Shown here: one piece after another, positions 15,805 through 25,445 of the stretch | Layout: every line of letters begins with the position of its first letter | How positions within the stretch are numbered: the first letter of the stretch is position 1 | NCBI GenBank assembly: GCA_002364325.1 | Contig: DEXV01000003.1 | Span: 969,229-1,033,228 of the forward strand | Direction of reading: 5' to 3' | Length of the DNA: 64,000 nt | Source: Gillisia sp. UBA3175 | GTDB lineage: Bacteria; Bacteroidota; Bacteroidia; Flavobacteriales; Flavobacteriaceae | Translations under genes and position numbers: made by a program | Notes under the pieces: model-generated | What the model was told of the DNA's origin: nothing | The model's database searches: none | Seen by the model: the letters and a program-made list of their open reading frames with translations, nothing else

Positions 15805-16305
15805 TTAACGAGAACGAGGAAATAAAATATCTAATATATCTCTTTCAACAGATCCAGGACGGCGACGCTCCGCTTCTCTCCAGTTATAATCGGCATCATA
15901 AGCGCGGTCACCATGTAAAATAAAAGCTCCCGGTTCCAATCTCCTTCTATCTATATTATTGCAACTTGTTGCAGGTGGTTGATGCCCGGGTGGACGATTT
16001 GGGTACCAAATTTTGCAACTTCCCGGGGGTGGGTAATGGCCTTTTGGAACTCCTTTTAATTTACGCGGGGAATATGTTCCGTTACTAGGAAAAATCACTC
16101 GACCTAAAGTTACTTCATTACTTTTAGTATCTTTTTGATCTGACTTACGGTAATCATTAGTATTGTGCTTCCCTTTTTTATGAGCTTTATTTTTATATTC
16201 CTTCTTATACTCCTTTTTATTATTATTCTGGGCCAGAATATTTGAAGTATTTAGAAAGAGAAAGCTACACATAACTAACATTGTTAATATACTTTTAGAT
16301 TTCAT
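15805..16305 (-). CDS. Secreted protein with a PPPGxCKIWYPxRPPGHQPP motif
   Basis: The 166-residue protein has a signal peptide (1-25, cleaved before Q26), a low-complexity Asn/Lys stretch (27-60), and a conserved Pro-rich element at about 92-111 with PPPGSCKIWYPNRPPGHQ, flanked by Cys97 and Cys115. This element recurs in small exported proteins of many Gram-negative bacteria whose role is unknown. The C-terminal third is Arg/Glu/Asp-rich (DRRRLEPGAF, WREAERRRPGS). The two Cys could form a disulfide in the periplasm. It forms a single-gene unit with its own terminator. Confidence 0.65.
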   Translation of the reverse strand: MKSKSILTMLVMCSFLFLNTSNILAQNNNKKEYKKEYKNKAHKKGKHNTNDYRKSDQKDTKSNEVTLGRVIFPSNGTYSPRKLKGVPKGHYPPPGSCKIWYPNRPPGHQPPATSCNNIDRRRLEPGAFILHGDRAYDADYNWREAERRRPGSVERDILDILFPRSR

Positions 16306-16509
16306 AGAATAGAATTTTAGAGTTAAATAGAGTTTAAATTCAAAATCTGTACCAAAATTTTTAAAACTATTTAATCAAAATCTAAAATTTGTGTAGTTAA
16401 ATCAAAAATAAAAAGGAAATATTAGGATTTAATCAATGAAAAAGCCTTTTTCTCTCAAGTTTAATTAAATAAAGAAAGAAAAACATAAAATACTTACGAG
16501 TAAACTTAT

Positions 16510-18066
16510 CTACCAGCTAATAGGTCTGTAATCTTTAAGAAATTTTCCACACCAGTGCTTTCCAGTGTTTATCCCATCGAATAAAGGATCCATAACCCTA
16601 GCAGCACCATCTACAATATCCAAGGGTGGTTGAAAATCGTCTCTTTCCTGTTTCAATTTTGCCAAAGCTGCAGGATCTTCATCTGTAACCCAACCTGTAT
16701 CCACCGCATTCATAAAGATTCCATCCTTTGCCAAGGTGCCGGAAGAAGTATGCGTGAGCATGTTTAAAGCGGCTTTTGCCATATTGGTATGCGGATGTCT
16801 ATCTTCCTTAAAACCAGGATAGAATTTCCCTTCCATAGCAGAAACGTTAATAATGTGTTTCTTCCCTGTATTGTCCTTTTTCATTATTTCTGAAAGTCGG
16901 TTACATAATACAAAAGGAGCAACGGCATTTACAAGCTGAACTTCCAACATTTCTGTAGTTTCAATCTCACCTAATTTTAAGCGCCAAGAGTTGGTCTTTC
17001 TAAGATCAACCTGTTGAAGGTCGGCATCCAGTTCGCCTTCCGGAAATACTTCCTTAGCAACCAAAGTATTATCGAAACTATATGGTATCTGAGACAATTT
17101 TGCAGATGCTCGCAATCCAATTCCAGGTTCCGGACCATGCCAAGTTACCGGCATATTTTGGTTAGGCGATGTTTCTGTGGTTAATAATTTTAATTCCTGT
17201 AAACAATTACTGTGATCCCATAATAGATCTTGAGCGTACTTTGGCAAGGATGCGATTGGTCGTTCCTCATTAGGTATTAAATGCTGATAGAATCCTGCCG
17301 GTCTTCTTACTGTTTGCGCAGCATTATTAATTAGAATATCCAGTCGCTCATATTTTTGTTCAATAAAGTTACAGAAGATCTCAACGCTTGGAATATGTCT
17401 TAAATCAAGTCCGTGGATCTTTAAGCGATGACCCCATTCTGTAAAATCTTCTTCTTTTGAGAATCTTAGCGCCGAGTCTACAGGAAAACGAGTAGTTGCT
17501 ATCACCGTTGCTCCGCCCCGTAAAAGCATCAAACTTATATGATATCCTATTTTTAAGCGTGAGCCTGTAATAACCGCTACTTGCCCTTTTACATCGGCAT
17601 TCTGAAAACGCTTAGCGTAATTAAAATCGCCGCAAGTGGTACAAATCGAATCGTAAAAATGATGCATTTTGGTGAATTCGGTCTTGCAGACATAGCATTT
17701 TCTTGGATTCTCCAACTCTAGTTTCACTTTATTGGCTAAGTGAGCTATGGAAAGCAATTTAGGAGCTATAAATACTGAAGCCTCTCTAGCATTTCGAATA
17801 CCAGTTTCCTTACGTGCAGTTTTATCTTTGGTATCTTGTTTGCGTTTTGCAGCTTTTTTTCCATCTTTTATTCTTCTAGAAAATTCATCGCGATTGGGCC
17901 TAGAAAACATTCCAGCAACTTTTAAAAGTTCGGTTCTTTGTTCCTTGGGAATCTCAAAGATCTGATTGGTATCTTCTACCAGTTGAGATAAAACCGCAAT
18001 GCAGTTTTCAATTTCTGCGGAAGTGATGGCTCTTTCTATTTCTGCTTTATTCTTCTCCATAACCAA
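16510..18066 (-). CDS. Zinc-ribbon SDR-like protein lacking the catalytic Tyr (copy 1)
   Basis: The 518-residue protein joins an N-terminal helical, Lys/Arg-rich segment (1-100), a zinc-ribbon-like element with C124-x2-C127 and C142-x2-C145, and a Rossmann SDR domain. The nucleotide motif is TGSRLKIG (167-174) and NNAA stands at 247-250. The active-site lysine is at 431 ([10 protein letters not shown]), but the residue four places before it, normally Tyr, is Thr427. The SDR part may therefore bind NAD(P) without standard dehydrogenase chemistry. A close paralog lies at 54701-56248 and shares the same substitution. Family function is unknown to me. M3 (18060) is an alternative start. Confidence 0.7.
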   Translation of the reverse strand: MVMEKNKAEIERAITSAEIENCIAVLSQLVEDTNQIFEIPKEQRTELLKVAGMFSRPNRDEFSRRIKDGKKAAKRKQDTKDKTARKETGIRNAREASVFIAPKLLSIAHLANKVKLELENPRKCYVCKTEFTKMHHFYDSICTTCGDFNYAKRFQNADVKGQVAVITGSRLKIGYHISLMLLRGGATVIATTRFPVDSALRFSKEEDFTEWGHRLKIHGLDLRHIPSVEIFCNFIEQKYERLDILINNAAQTVRRPAGFYQHLIPNEERPIASLPKYAQDLLWDHSNCLQELKLLTTETSPNQNMPVTWHGPEPGIGLRASAKLSQIPYSFDNTLVAKEVFPEGELDADLQQVDLRKTNSWRLKLGEIETTEMLEVQLVNAVAPFVLCNRLSEIMKKDNTGKKHIINVSAMEGKFYPGFKEDRHPHTNMAKAALNMLTHTSSGTLAKDGIFMNAVDTGWVTDEDPAALAKLKQERDDFQPPLDIVDGAARVMDPLFDGINTGKHWCGKFLKDYRPISW

Positions 18067-18262
18067 TGTTTAAGCTGAACTCGGTTTAAATTTCGGATCA
18101 ATAAAACTGAAATTCAGGCTATGTTTCAAGGAGCGCAAATGTAGTTTTTAATTCCTAATACTACTTTAAACTAATTTCAGAAATAAACTCAAAGGCATAT
18201 AAAGTGAACATGAAATAATAATTTAGCAAATTTTTACATGCTAACTTTGGATAATCCCCGTA
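18067..18262. promoter_or_regulatory. Upstream region of the SDR-like gene
   Basis: This 196-base segment separates the SDR-like gene from the terminator of the DUF5916 fragment. It must hold the SDR promoter on the minus strand. No palindromic operator was seen. Confidence 0.3.
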
Positions 18263-18304
18263 AAAAAACACCCTTTGAGGTTTTGTTTTCAAAGGGTGTT
18301 TTTT
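18263..18304. terminator. Strong terminator behind a DUF5916 gene fragment
   Basis: AAAAAACACCCTTTGA (18263-18278) pairs perfectly with TCAAAGGGTGTTTTTT (18289-18304). On the minus strand it follows the stop codon of the DUF5916 remnant by about 20 bases, so it is probably the original terminator of that broken gene. No intact gene now uses it. Confidence 0.85.
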
Positions 18305-18321
18305 AAAATATCTAAAAACAG

Positions 18322-18519
18322 CTATTTTTTGAAAATTCCTGAAATCTGATTATAATCCAAGAAATACTGAGGCTTCAATGAGAATACATTATTTATTAGC
18401 TGCTTAAACAAGGTATCTATACTATTTGTGTATGAATCTCGTGCTTCTGTATCAAAATTAAATAACTGGTTTTTATATAGCGCAATTAAAAAATCCCCAG
18501 TTGCTAATTTTGGGAATGC
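18322..18519 (-). pseudogene. 3'-end fragment of a DUF5916 outer-membrane protein gene
   Basis: The minus strand encodes GDFLIALYKNQLFNFDTEAR, then DSYTNSIDTLFKQ and QYFLDYNQISGIFKK followed by TAG at 18322-18324. These match the last 60 residues of the intact DUF5916 protein at 20608-23040. Bases 18399-18472 and 20691-20764 agree at 72 of 74 positions. Upstream of 18519 the frame meets a stop and similarity is lost, so only the 3' end remains. The Crp/Fnr and PRISE genes lie between this fragment and the intact copy. Confidence 0.88.
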
Positions 18520-18688
18520 TTATGGAAATATTTAGGGAGATATAATCTCAAATTAATTCTTCAGAAATTATATCATAACTGGTCTGCCATATTTCTATTT
18601 AAAATGACTTAGCTTAATGTGTTCTCTATTTTATTTAAAACTTTATGGAGTATTTTTACAATTGATTAATCAGGATATCCTAAAAGTT

Positions 18689-19258
18689 ATGATGCGAAGT
18701 TTATTACGTGGGCAGATTGAAGCAATTGTGAAATTAACAGATGAAGAATTTCAATTTGTGCTTACTCATTTTGAAACTTCGATCTATAAAAAGCATCAAT
18801 ATGTAGTGCAGGCAAATCATCTAGCTCCAAACGATCATTTTGTAGCAAAAGGTCTATTAAGGTCTTTCTCTATAGATGAAGCGGGCAAAGAACATATTCT
18901 CCAATTTGCTATGGAAGACTGGTGGATTTCAGATCCACAGGCTTATCATAACCGCATGCATGCGACGTTGAATATAGACTGTTTGGAAGATTCAGAAATC
19001 ATGAGCATTTCTATCGATAATCGGGAGAAACTGTGTAGAGAACTTAACAAAATGGAATATTTTTTTCTGAAGAAAACTACGGCCGGCTATATCGCTCTTC
19101 AGCAGAGAATCTTATCGCTTATGAGTCAGAAATCAGACGAGCGATATGTACAATTTGTACAACTTTATCCAAATTTGATCGACAGAATTCCAAAAGCATT
19201 GATAGCTTCTTATTTAGGGATTTCAAGGGAAACCTTAAGCAGAATGAGCAACCAGTAG
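18689..19258 (+). CDS. Crp/Fnr family transcriptional regulator (adjacent to PRISE reductase)
   Basis: The frame is open to an ATG at 18617, but alignment with the paralog at 61634 favours the ATG at 18689 (MMRSLLRGQIEA), giving 189 residues. It has a cyclic-nucleotide-type beta-roll (about 25-110) and a C-terminal winged helix ending LIASYLGISRETLSRM. The recognition helix keeps the R-E-x3-R pattern that CRP uses to read TGTGA. The phosphate-binding cassette of true cAMP receptors is absent (ISDPQAYHNRMHAT instead of GE-x5-RSA), so the ligand is probably not cAMP. A perfect TGTGA-N6-TCACA site begins one base after its stop codon. Confidence 0.83.
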   Translation: MMRSLLRGQIEAIVKLTDEEFQFVLTHFETSIYKKHQYVVQANHLAPNDHFVAKGLLRSFSIDEAGKEHILQFAMEDWWISDPQAYHNRMHATLNIDCLEDSEIMSISIDNREKLCRELNKMEYFFLKKTTAGYIALQQRILSLMSQKSDERYVQFVQLYPNLIDRIPKALIASYLGISRETLSRMSNQ

Positions 19259-19290
19259 TGTGATGTTTATCACATTTAACGAGTGATAAA
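19259..19290. promoter_or_regulatory. CRP-type operator with an overlapping second palindrome
   Basis: TGTGATGTTTATCACA at 19259-19274 is a perfect TGTGA-N6-TCACA site. TTTATCAC (19266-19273) also pairs with GTGATAAA (19283-19290), forming a second, overlapping dyad. The site lies about 80 bases upstream of the PRISE reductase ATG and directly after the Crp/Fnr gene, whose recognition helix suits this sequence. Local control of the reductase is the likely purpose. Confidence 0.7.
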
Positions 19291-19352
19291 TGTCCTTCTT
19301 TTTGACATATAATTCTTAGAACTTTGACCTTCGACATTTTAAAATATTTATT

Positions 19353-20420
19353 ATGGATAAAAGAGCATTAGTAGTAGGCGTTAGTGGTATCACCGGTAAT
19401 AACGTCGCTAAGAAATTGATAGAACAGGACTGGAAAACCTATGGACTTGCTAGAAATCCTGAAAAGGCCAATGTAAATGGTTTACATCCGATTGCTGCAG
19501 ATCTTTTGGATTTTGAAAGCCTATCCAAGGCACTTGCAGAAGTCAAACCTACCCATATATACATTGCTACCTGGATGCGAAAGCAAACCGAAGCTGAGAA
19601 CATTAAGGTAAATAGTAAAATGATTAAAAACCTGTTACTGGCATTATCACCAGGTAAGTCTGTGCAACATGTGGCATTGGTTACAGGACTAAAACATTAT
19701 TTAGGGCCGTTTGATTCTTACGCACAAGGAGAATTGCCACAAACTCCATTTAGAGAAGAGCAGGCTCGTCTTGAGGTTGAAAATTTCTATTATGCGCAGG
19801 AAGATGAAGTGTATGCAGCAGCAGATAGAGATGGTTTCACCTGGAGCATTCATCGTCCCCACACTGTTATTGGGAAAGCTGTTGGAAATATGATGAATAT
19901 GGGAACCACCCTTGCAGTTTATGCCAGTATTTGTAAAGAAACAGGGAAACCATTTAAATGGCCTGGATCTAAAGCCCAATGGGAAGGTATTTCTGATATG
20001 ACCGACGCAAATATTTTGGCAGAGCATTTGATCTGGGCATCTACAAATGAAAAAGCAAAGAATGAAGCTTTTAATATAACCAATGGAGATGTTTTTAGAT
20101 GGAGATGGATGTGGGAGAAAATTGCAGAATATTTTGAGGTTGATATCCAAGAATACGACGGGACCATTCATCCACTGGAAGAAGAAATGGCGAATGATGC
20201 AAATACTTGGAAAGAAATGGCCAATAAAAATGGTTTAAAGGAAGCCGAGATTAATAAACTGGCGTCTCCATGGCATACCGATCTAGATTTAGGAAGGCCT
20301 ATGGAGATCATGACAGACATGTCTAAGAGCCGAAAATTAGGTTTCAAAGAATATATAGAAACCAGAGAGTCATTCTTCAATCTTTTTGATGAGCTACGTG
20401 AAGAGAAACTAATCCCTTAA
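19353..20420 (+). CDS. PRISE-type enone reductase (progesterone 5-beta-reductase/iridoid synthase-like SDR)
   Basis: The 355-residue extended SDR starts with the nucleotide motif VVGVSGITGNNVA (7-19). It shows the signatures of the PRISE family: TGLKHYLGPF (111-120) with catalytic Lys114 and NFYYAQEDEV (144-153) with catalytic Tyr146, 32 residues apart as in plant enzymes, plus SIHRPHTVIG. Family members reduce the C=C bond of activated enones with NADPH. The bacterial substrate is unknown. The upstream Crp/Fnr gene and CRP-type operator suggest inducible expression, possibly by reactive carbonyl compounds. Confidence 0.85.
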   Translation: MDKRALVVGVSGITGNNVAKKLIEQDWKTYGLARNPEKANVNGLHPIAADLLDFESLSKALAEVKPTHIYIATWMRKQTEAENIKVNSKMIKNLLLALSPGKSVQHVALVTGLKHYLGPFDSYAQGELPQTPFREEQARLEVENFYYAQEDEVYAAADRDGFTWSIHRPHTVIGKAVGNMMNMGTTLAVYASICKETGKPFKWPGSKAQWEGISDMTDANILAEHLIWASTNEKAKNEAFNITNGDVFRWRWMWEKIAEYFEVDIQEYDGTIHPLEEEMANDANTWKEMANKNGLKEAEINKLASPWHTDLDLGRPMEIMTDMSKSRKLGFKEYIETRESFFNLFDELREEKLIP

Positions 20421-20438
20421 AAAAAAATTTTTGGAATT

Positions 20439-20471
20439 AAAAAGGCGGACTCAATTAGTGTCAGCCTTTTT
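20439..20471. terminator. Terminator between PRISE and DUF5916 genes
   Basis: AAAAAGGCGGAC (20439-20450) pairs with GTCAGCCTTTTT (20460-20471) with one mismatch, and T or A runs flank both sides. It can serve the plus-strand reductase and the convergent DUF5916 gene. Confidence 0.75.
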
Positions 20472-20607
20472 TTTTGGATCAATGGCTTGTTTTAAATTAT
20501 TGCAGGTTTCTTCAATTATAAATTTTTTAGTTCAGAGGTCAATATTAATGAGGACCAAATCCCCCACTTTATTAAACAATTTACAGAAATAGTGATATTA
20601 GATTGTT

Positions 20608-23040
20608 TTAGTCATTTTTTTTAAACAATCCCGAGATCTGATTATAATCTAAGAAGTATTGCAGTTTTAAAGAAAATATATTGTTAATAGGCTGCTTAAA
20701 CAAGGTATCTATACTATTTGTGTATGAATCTCGTGCTTTTGTATCAAAATTAAACAACTGGTTTCGATAAAGTGCCGTAATAAAACTTCCCGGCGCAAAT
20801 TGCCAGGAATATCCAAGGTCGAAATTCCAGGTAGAAAAATTGATATCAGGATTATTCGGGATGTTAGAAGTGGTATATCCTGTGCTACTTGTAACTCGTC
20901 CATTATCTTGTAAACTGAACAATTGCTCGTCATATTTTACAATTCCCCAGTAATTTCTTAATGTAAGAGATAAGGTATGGTTTGGATTAAAGTTATAACT
21001 GGCGTTAAAGGTTTGTTCTATCTCTTCTCTTTGACGATCGCCAAAGATCACATTATTATCTACTTGGGTAACATATCCACGATCACCGATATAATAATCT
21101 CTGGAGAAAAAATAGGACATCATAAATTTATCGCTGAATCTAATTTGAGGTCCAAGTCCAAACCAATAGTTAAAGTAATCCCGTCCTTCTTCCAAATAGG
21201 TTTCAGCTCCTACATTTACACTTAGCGCCAGCTTTTTATTGTTATTAGTATTATACCATCCGTTAACATTCACACCACTTTCAGTAATAAAGTAGCTTCC
21301 CGCTTTTCTAGGTTCGAAATAATCGTATTGCTTTCCAGGTCTTAGGTTGATGTTCCCTCCTATTTCATTTAACTTTTTTGTACTTCCATTAGCACTTAAG
21401 CCTAAACCAAATCCTGTAAATGTACCTGGATCTGCTAGTCTGGTATAGTTTACATAAAAATTAGCGAAGTACCGATTCCACTTACCAGATGGCTCGAAAG
21501 TCCGGTAATTGATATCGATACCAAGATCGTTGTAATTGTTGCGGAACTGCAAACCCAGATCGTTTGGATCAAATTTAGTGTCGGCATAACTGTGATCTAT
21601 GCTATATCTTAAATTTCCGTGTGCTTTACGAGCAGCTACAAAGGTGCTGAAACCCGTTACCATTCCAGATTCCAAATTGAGATTGCTCATTTTAATATCC
21701 CCCCGAACTTGATACGTATTTCGTTTATTGGTGATATCTGAAGTGATTGCAGTTACATTAGCATCTCTAAAAGAACCTTCTCTGGTAACGTTGGTATTAA
21801 TGATACCAATAGAAGAATTCCCGTTGAATTGTTGGTCCACAACCACAATGTTATAATTTGTGAATGGCTCTACTACTTGCTTTCTTTGGTCTCCGGTGTC
21901 TATATTCTCTATGGTTGCCTCTGCCTTCTCGGTAAAAGAATTAAAAAATCCCAGTCCAAGTCCATCCTTTGTTCTTCCGGATACTTTAATTGCGTTAAGC
22001 ACTTTAACAGATTCAGGATAATCAACAACTTCTTCATTAACAGAAGTAACAGGATCTGTAATTGGTGCACTTCCAACCCTTCGTGAAAAGAATAGATTTC
22101 CTTTAGAAAAAAGGTCTACTCCTTCAGTAAAAAATTGTCTTTGTTCAGAAAATGTTTGCTCAAAGGGTCCAAGGTTTAACGTGATATTGTCGAATCCAGC
22201 TTGTGAAAAATCTGGAATTAAAGTAGCATCCAATGTAAAATTTTCGGTGATCCCAAACTTTACATCTAGCCCTGCATTGAAGTTAGATTCGTATACCCCA
22301 TCATAATTATTCTGAACTGTGGAAACAAATGGATAAAGAGAAAGTCTTGTTGGAGGTTCTATATTCCTAAGTCCTTTTAATTCGCCATGATATAAGCCTA
22401 GGTTTCCTTTAGAAACATCTACAGGATTCCAGGTGTATTGAGATTCATCTCTTCGCAAACGCCTATGAAATTGAATACCCCAAGTTTCTACATTATTATT
22501 ATCGAATCTAAGACAACGATATGGAATCTTCATCTCTAAGATCCAACCATCTTCTACTATCTTCACAGCGCTGCTCCAAACGCTATTCCAGCTAAAATCT
22601 TCACCAACACTTGGGTTAGATATAGCATCGGCTTGTGTTCCTGAAGCAAAAACGAAGAATTGGGTATCATTTTGAGCATCGTTGTTAGGATTTACAACAA
22701 ATCCGAAGAAATCTGCTGATCCAAAATTATCTCTACTGGATAATTGCTTGTAAATTTTAGTAGGATCGTCGTGTAAATAAGCTGCGACATACAAGGCTGT
22801 ATTGTCATAGGTCATTTTAACAACTGTTCTAATTTCCTGAGTTTCCTTAACATTCATGTTAGGTCTAAATTGTATAAAGTCTCCTGCTTCTTTAGCATTA
22901 GCCCAAACTGCATCGTCCAAGATGCCATCTATTTTTGGAGCGTCTTCTGTTCTTTTAATTTGAAGTTGTTTTTTAGCTACTTGTGCGGTTGCATTAAAAC
23001 AAAGGCTAACCATGATGATGGTTAATAATGGTAATTTCAT
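20608..23040 (-). CDS. DUF5916 outer-membrane protein with N-terminal CBM9-like domain
   Basis: The 810-residue protein has a signal peptide (cleaved after TAQ at about 20). Residues about 25-210 resemble a carbohydrate-binding family 9 domain (DAPKIDGILDDAVWANAKEA, then DNTALYVAAYLHDDP). The rest is a DUF5916 beta-barrel-like region with many alternating aromatic strands and a final strand FSLKLQYFLDYN. Such proteins are common surface proteins in Bacteroidota and are thought to sit in the outer membrane; substrates are unknown. The 3' end is duplicated as a fragment at 18322-18519. The last residues are KKND rather than the KK of the fragment. Confidence 0.8.
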   Translation of the reverse strand: MKLPLLTIIMVSLCFNATAQVAKKQLQIKRTEDAPKIDGILDDAVWANAKEAGDFIQFRPNMNVKETQEIRTVVKMTYDNTALYVAAYLHDDPTKIYKQLSSRDNFGSADFFGFVVNPNNDAQNDTQFFVFASGTQADAISNPSVGEDFSWNSVWSSAVKIVEDGWILEMKIPYRCLRFDNNNVETWGIQFHRRLRRDESQYTWNPVDVSKGNLGLYHGELKGLRNIEPPTRLSLYPFVSTVQNNYDGVYESNFNAGLDVKFGITENFTLDATLIPDFSQAGFDNITLNLGPFEQTFSEQRQFFTEGVDLFSKGNLFFSRRVGSAPITDPVTSVNEEVVDYPESVKVLNAIKVSGRTKDGLGLGFFNSFTEKAEATIENIDTGDQRKQVVEPFTNYNIVVVDQQFNGNSSIGIINTNVTREGSFRDANVTAITSDITNKRNTYQVRGDIKMSNLNLESGMVTGFSTFVAARKAHGNLRYSIDHSYADTKFDPNDLGLQFRNNYNDLGIDINYRTFEPSGKWNRYFANFYVNYTRLADPGTFTGFGLGLSANGSTKKLNEIGGNINLRPGKQYDYFEPRKAGSYFITESGVNVNGWYNTNNNKKLALSVNVGAETYLEEGRDYFNYWFGLGPQIRFSDKFMMSYFFSRDYYIGDRGYVTQVDNNVIFGDRQREEIEQTFNASYNFNPNHTLSLTLRNYWGIVKYDEQLFSLQDNGRVTSSTGYTTSNIPNNPDINFSTWNFDLGYSWQFAPGSFITALYRNQLFNFDTKARDSYTNSIDTLFKQPINNIFSLKLQYFLDYNQISGLFKKND

Positions 23041-23453
23041 TTATTGATGATTGATTGATGTATCTAAAAGACCACCTTTATCACCAAATGTTACATAATA
23101 TTTTAAAAAAGTTGATTTTTATTTTTAATTCAGTAGAAATAATTCTAAATCGTTAAGAATATTAAACATTGTTTATAAACTTAGAATATTGGTTTCCAGC
23201 ATCTTTTTTAAATAGAATATCTTTTCATTTTATAAAAATGATACCGCGCTGATGATTGATCGAAGTATTGAAGTATTAAGGAAATTAACTCTAAATGCTG
23301 TCAGCACCACATTTCTCTGGTTGCGGACTATAAAAAAAAAATTCAGGAATTGAACTGTTGAAGAAAAAGCGGAATTCTAGTCTGTAGTTTCAGTAATTAA
23401 AAATAAATAAAAAAAGGGTTCGCCTTTCGGCTTACCCTTTGTATTTTTAGATG
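23041..23453. other. Intergenic region with terminator
   Basis: A 413-base AT-rich gap between two minus-strand genes. It holds the terminator of the S9 peptidase gene at 23412-23440 and presumably the DUF5916 promoter. No coding frame or repeat stands out. Confidence 0.55.
23412..23440 (-). terminator. Terminator of the S9 peptidase gene
   Basis: AAAAGGGTTCGCC (23412-23424) and GGCTTACCCTTT (23429-23440) form a stem with two internal mismatches, followed on the minus strand by TTTTTTTATTTATTT. It lies 13 bases after the peptidase stop codon. Confidence 0.75.
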
Positions 23454-25445
23454 TTATTTTGATACTTTTAAGTACTTATCATACCAATCCAAATATCTTT
23501 TATATCGGTCTACCTGATAGCTTAAAACTGAAATTCCGTGATTTTGATCCGGATAGATCACTAACTGTGTAGGTACGCCTAAAGTCCTTAAGGCGGCATA
23601 CATTTGCTCGGTACCTTGTGTGGGTACATTAAAATCATTCTCGCTAGCCATAAATAAAGTTGGAGTCTTAATTTTATCGGCATGTGTGAATGGGTAAGAT
23701 AACTTCATATATCTTTCCAGATCTTCCTTTACCCAAGGTAAACCTATTTCCTCATTCCATTGAAGCAAATATTGATCTATTCCATACATAGAAAGTTGCA
23801 TGGCACTCCCAGCACCGCTGCAGGAAGCTTTAAATCTGGTATCACTTGCAATAGTATAATCGGTTAAAATTCCACCGTAACTCCATCCGCCAATTCCTAG
23901 TTTTTCCGGATCAATTAAACCTTCATTAATTAAATAATCTGTAGCTCCCAGCAAATCCTGAACTTCTAAATTTCCCCAATCCGCATAGATAGCTTTACTA
24001 AAATCTAAACCTCTTCCATTACTTCCTCTATAATTAACTGCTGCAACACCATATCCTCCAGCCGCTAATATTTGTCTTGTAAAATCAAAACCATAATCAT
24101 CTTGAGCTACGGGCCCACCATGGATAAATAGAATAAATGGCAATTTTTTAGCACCAGCATCTGCTGGTTTAAAAAACAATCCGGACACCTTTGTACCATC
24201 CTTACTAGTAGACTGAAACCCGGAAACATCGGCAAGAGCCACATCTTTAAGCCAATCTTCGTTTAAATGAGTTAGCTTATTTAGATTTCCATTGCTCACA
24301 GTATATAAGTTTGATGGATGCTGAGGATCTGCCATATTTGTTAACCAACTACCATTAGGATTAGCTTCTAATTCATTGAAACTTCTCTCTCCACCTATCA
24401 CTTTTTTAATCTTTCCTGAGGTTACATCCACCTCAGAAATATATGTTTGTCTATCATCACTCACCAAAAAACCAATACTTTTATCGTCTTTTCCCCATCT
24501 AAAATTGGAGACAGGTCTGTCCAATTCTTCGGTAAGTAATTTCACATTGCTTCCATCTGCATTCATAACCGCTAAAATATCCTGATCATAGTTTATATAG
24601 GTCATGTCTTGAGTAGATCTTAAAAATGCTATTTTCTTACCGTCTTTACTCCATCTAGGTTCATTTTCTGTTCCTTTCCAATTAGTAAGTTCTTTAATAG
24701 GGCTACCTTTTTTAACATCTATCATATAAATAGATTTGTTGTCATTTCTTTCAGGATCTTCAGTTCTATTGCTCACAAAAGTGATCTTAGAACCATCTGG
24801 TGACCAAGAAGGTGCGCTTTCATAATAATTTCCATCTGTAAGCTGTTCTATCTTTCCTGTTGTAACATCTAAAAGGTATAAATGTGTTGGTCGGTTAAAT
24901 ACATATCCATCTATATCCTGTTTAAAATGAAATTTATCTACAACTATTACCGGCTTGATTTTAGATTTTTTATCTTTCTTTTCTGCTTCTTGCATCACCA
25001 ACACCATTTTTAATCCATCTGGTGACCAAACAAAATCTTTTAGATCTTCTTTCATTTTAGTGAATTGTTTGCCTTCTCCTCCTCTTCTATCTATCAACCA
25101 AATTTGATTGTTTTTAACGCTATCAACTTCTTTGGAAGACATATAAGCGATATACTTACCATCTGGACTATATTTTGCGTTAGATTCTCCTTCATCAGAA
25201 AAGGTGAGTTGTACTTTATCCTTTCCGTCCCAACTAGACAAATAAAGATCGGAGATCTTTTTATTCTTAGTTGAATCTGGTTTTGCAACAGCATATAGCA
25301 CCCACTTGCCATCAGGTGAAACTTGCATATCCGATAAAGTTTGATAATGGTAAACGTCTGAAGGAACTAATTTTCTTTTTGGTGTTTGCGAGAAAACTAT
25401 TCCGCAACAAAAAAGTAAGGCATAACTAAGTAATGATTTTTTCAT
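23454..25445 (-). CDS. Exported S9 family peptidase (acylaminoacyl/dipeptidyl peptidase type)
   Basis: The 663-residue protein has a signal peptide (cleaved after VFSQ at about 20), a beta-propeller of TolB/WD40-like repeats (for example VSPDGKWVLYAV, YSPDGKYIAYMS, WSPDGSKITFVS) in residues 30-390, and an alpha/beta-hydrolase peptidase domain. The catalytic triad is Ser522 in GGWSYGG, Asp604 in SENDFNVP and His636 in DQNHGI. The enzyme would cleave short peptides in the periplasm and support peptide nutrition. It stands alone with its own terminator. Confidence 0.92.
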   Translation of the reverse strand: MKKSLLSYALLFCCGIVFSQTPKRKLVPSDVYHYQTLSDMQVSPDGKWVLYAVAKPDSTKNKKISDLYLSSWDGKDKVQLTFSDEGESNAKYSPDGKYIAYMSSKEVDSVKNNQIWLIDRRGGEGKQFTKMKEDLKDFVWSPDGLKMVLVMQEAEKKDKKSKIKPVIVVDKFHFKQDIDGYVFNRPTHLYLLDVTTGKIEQLTDGNYYESAPSWSPDGSKITFVSNRTEDPERNDNKSIYMIDVKKGSPIKELTNWKGTENEPRWSKDGKKIAFLRSTQDMTYINYDQDILAVMNADGSNVKLLTEELDRPVSNFRWGKDDKSIGFLVSDDRQTYISEVDVTSGKIKKVIGGERSFNELEANPNGSWLTNMADPQHPSNLYTVSNGNLNKLTHLNEDWLKDVALADVSGFQSTSKDGTKVSGLFFKPADAGAKKLPFILFIHGGPVAQDDYGFDFTRQILAAGGYGVAAVNYRGSNGRGLDFSKAIYADWGNLEVQDLLGATDYLINEGLIDPEKLGIGGWSYGGILTDYTIASDTRFKASCSGAGSAMQLSMYGIDQYLLQWNEEIGLPWVKEDLERYMKLSYPFTHADKIKTPTLFMASENDFNVPTQGTEQMYAALRTLGVPTQLVIYPDQNHGISVLSYQVDRYKRYLDWYDKYLKVSK

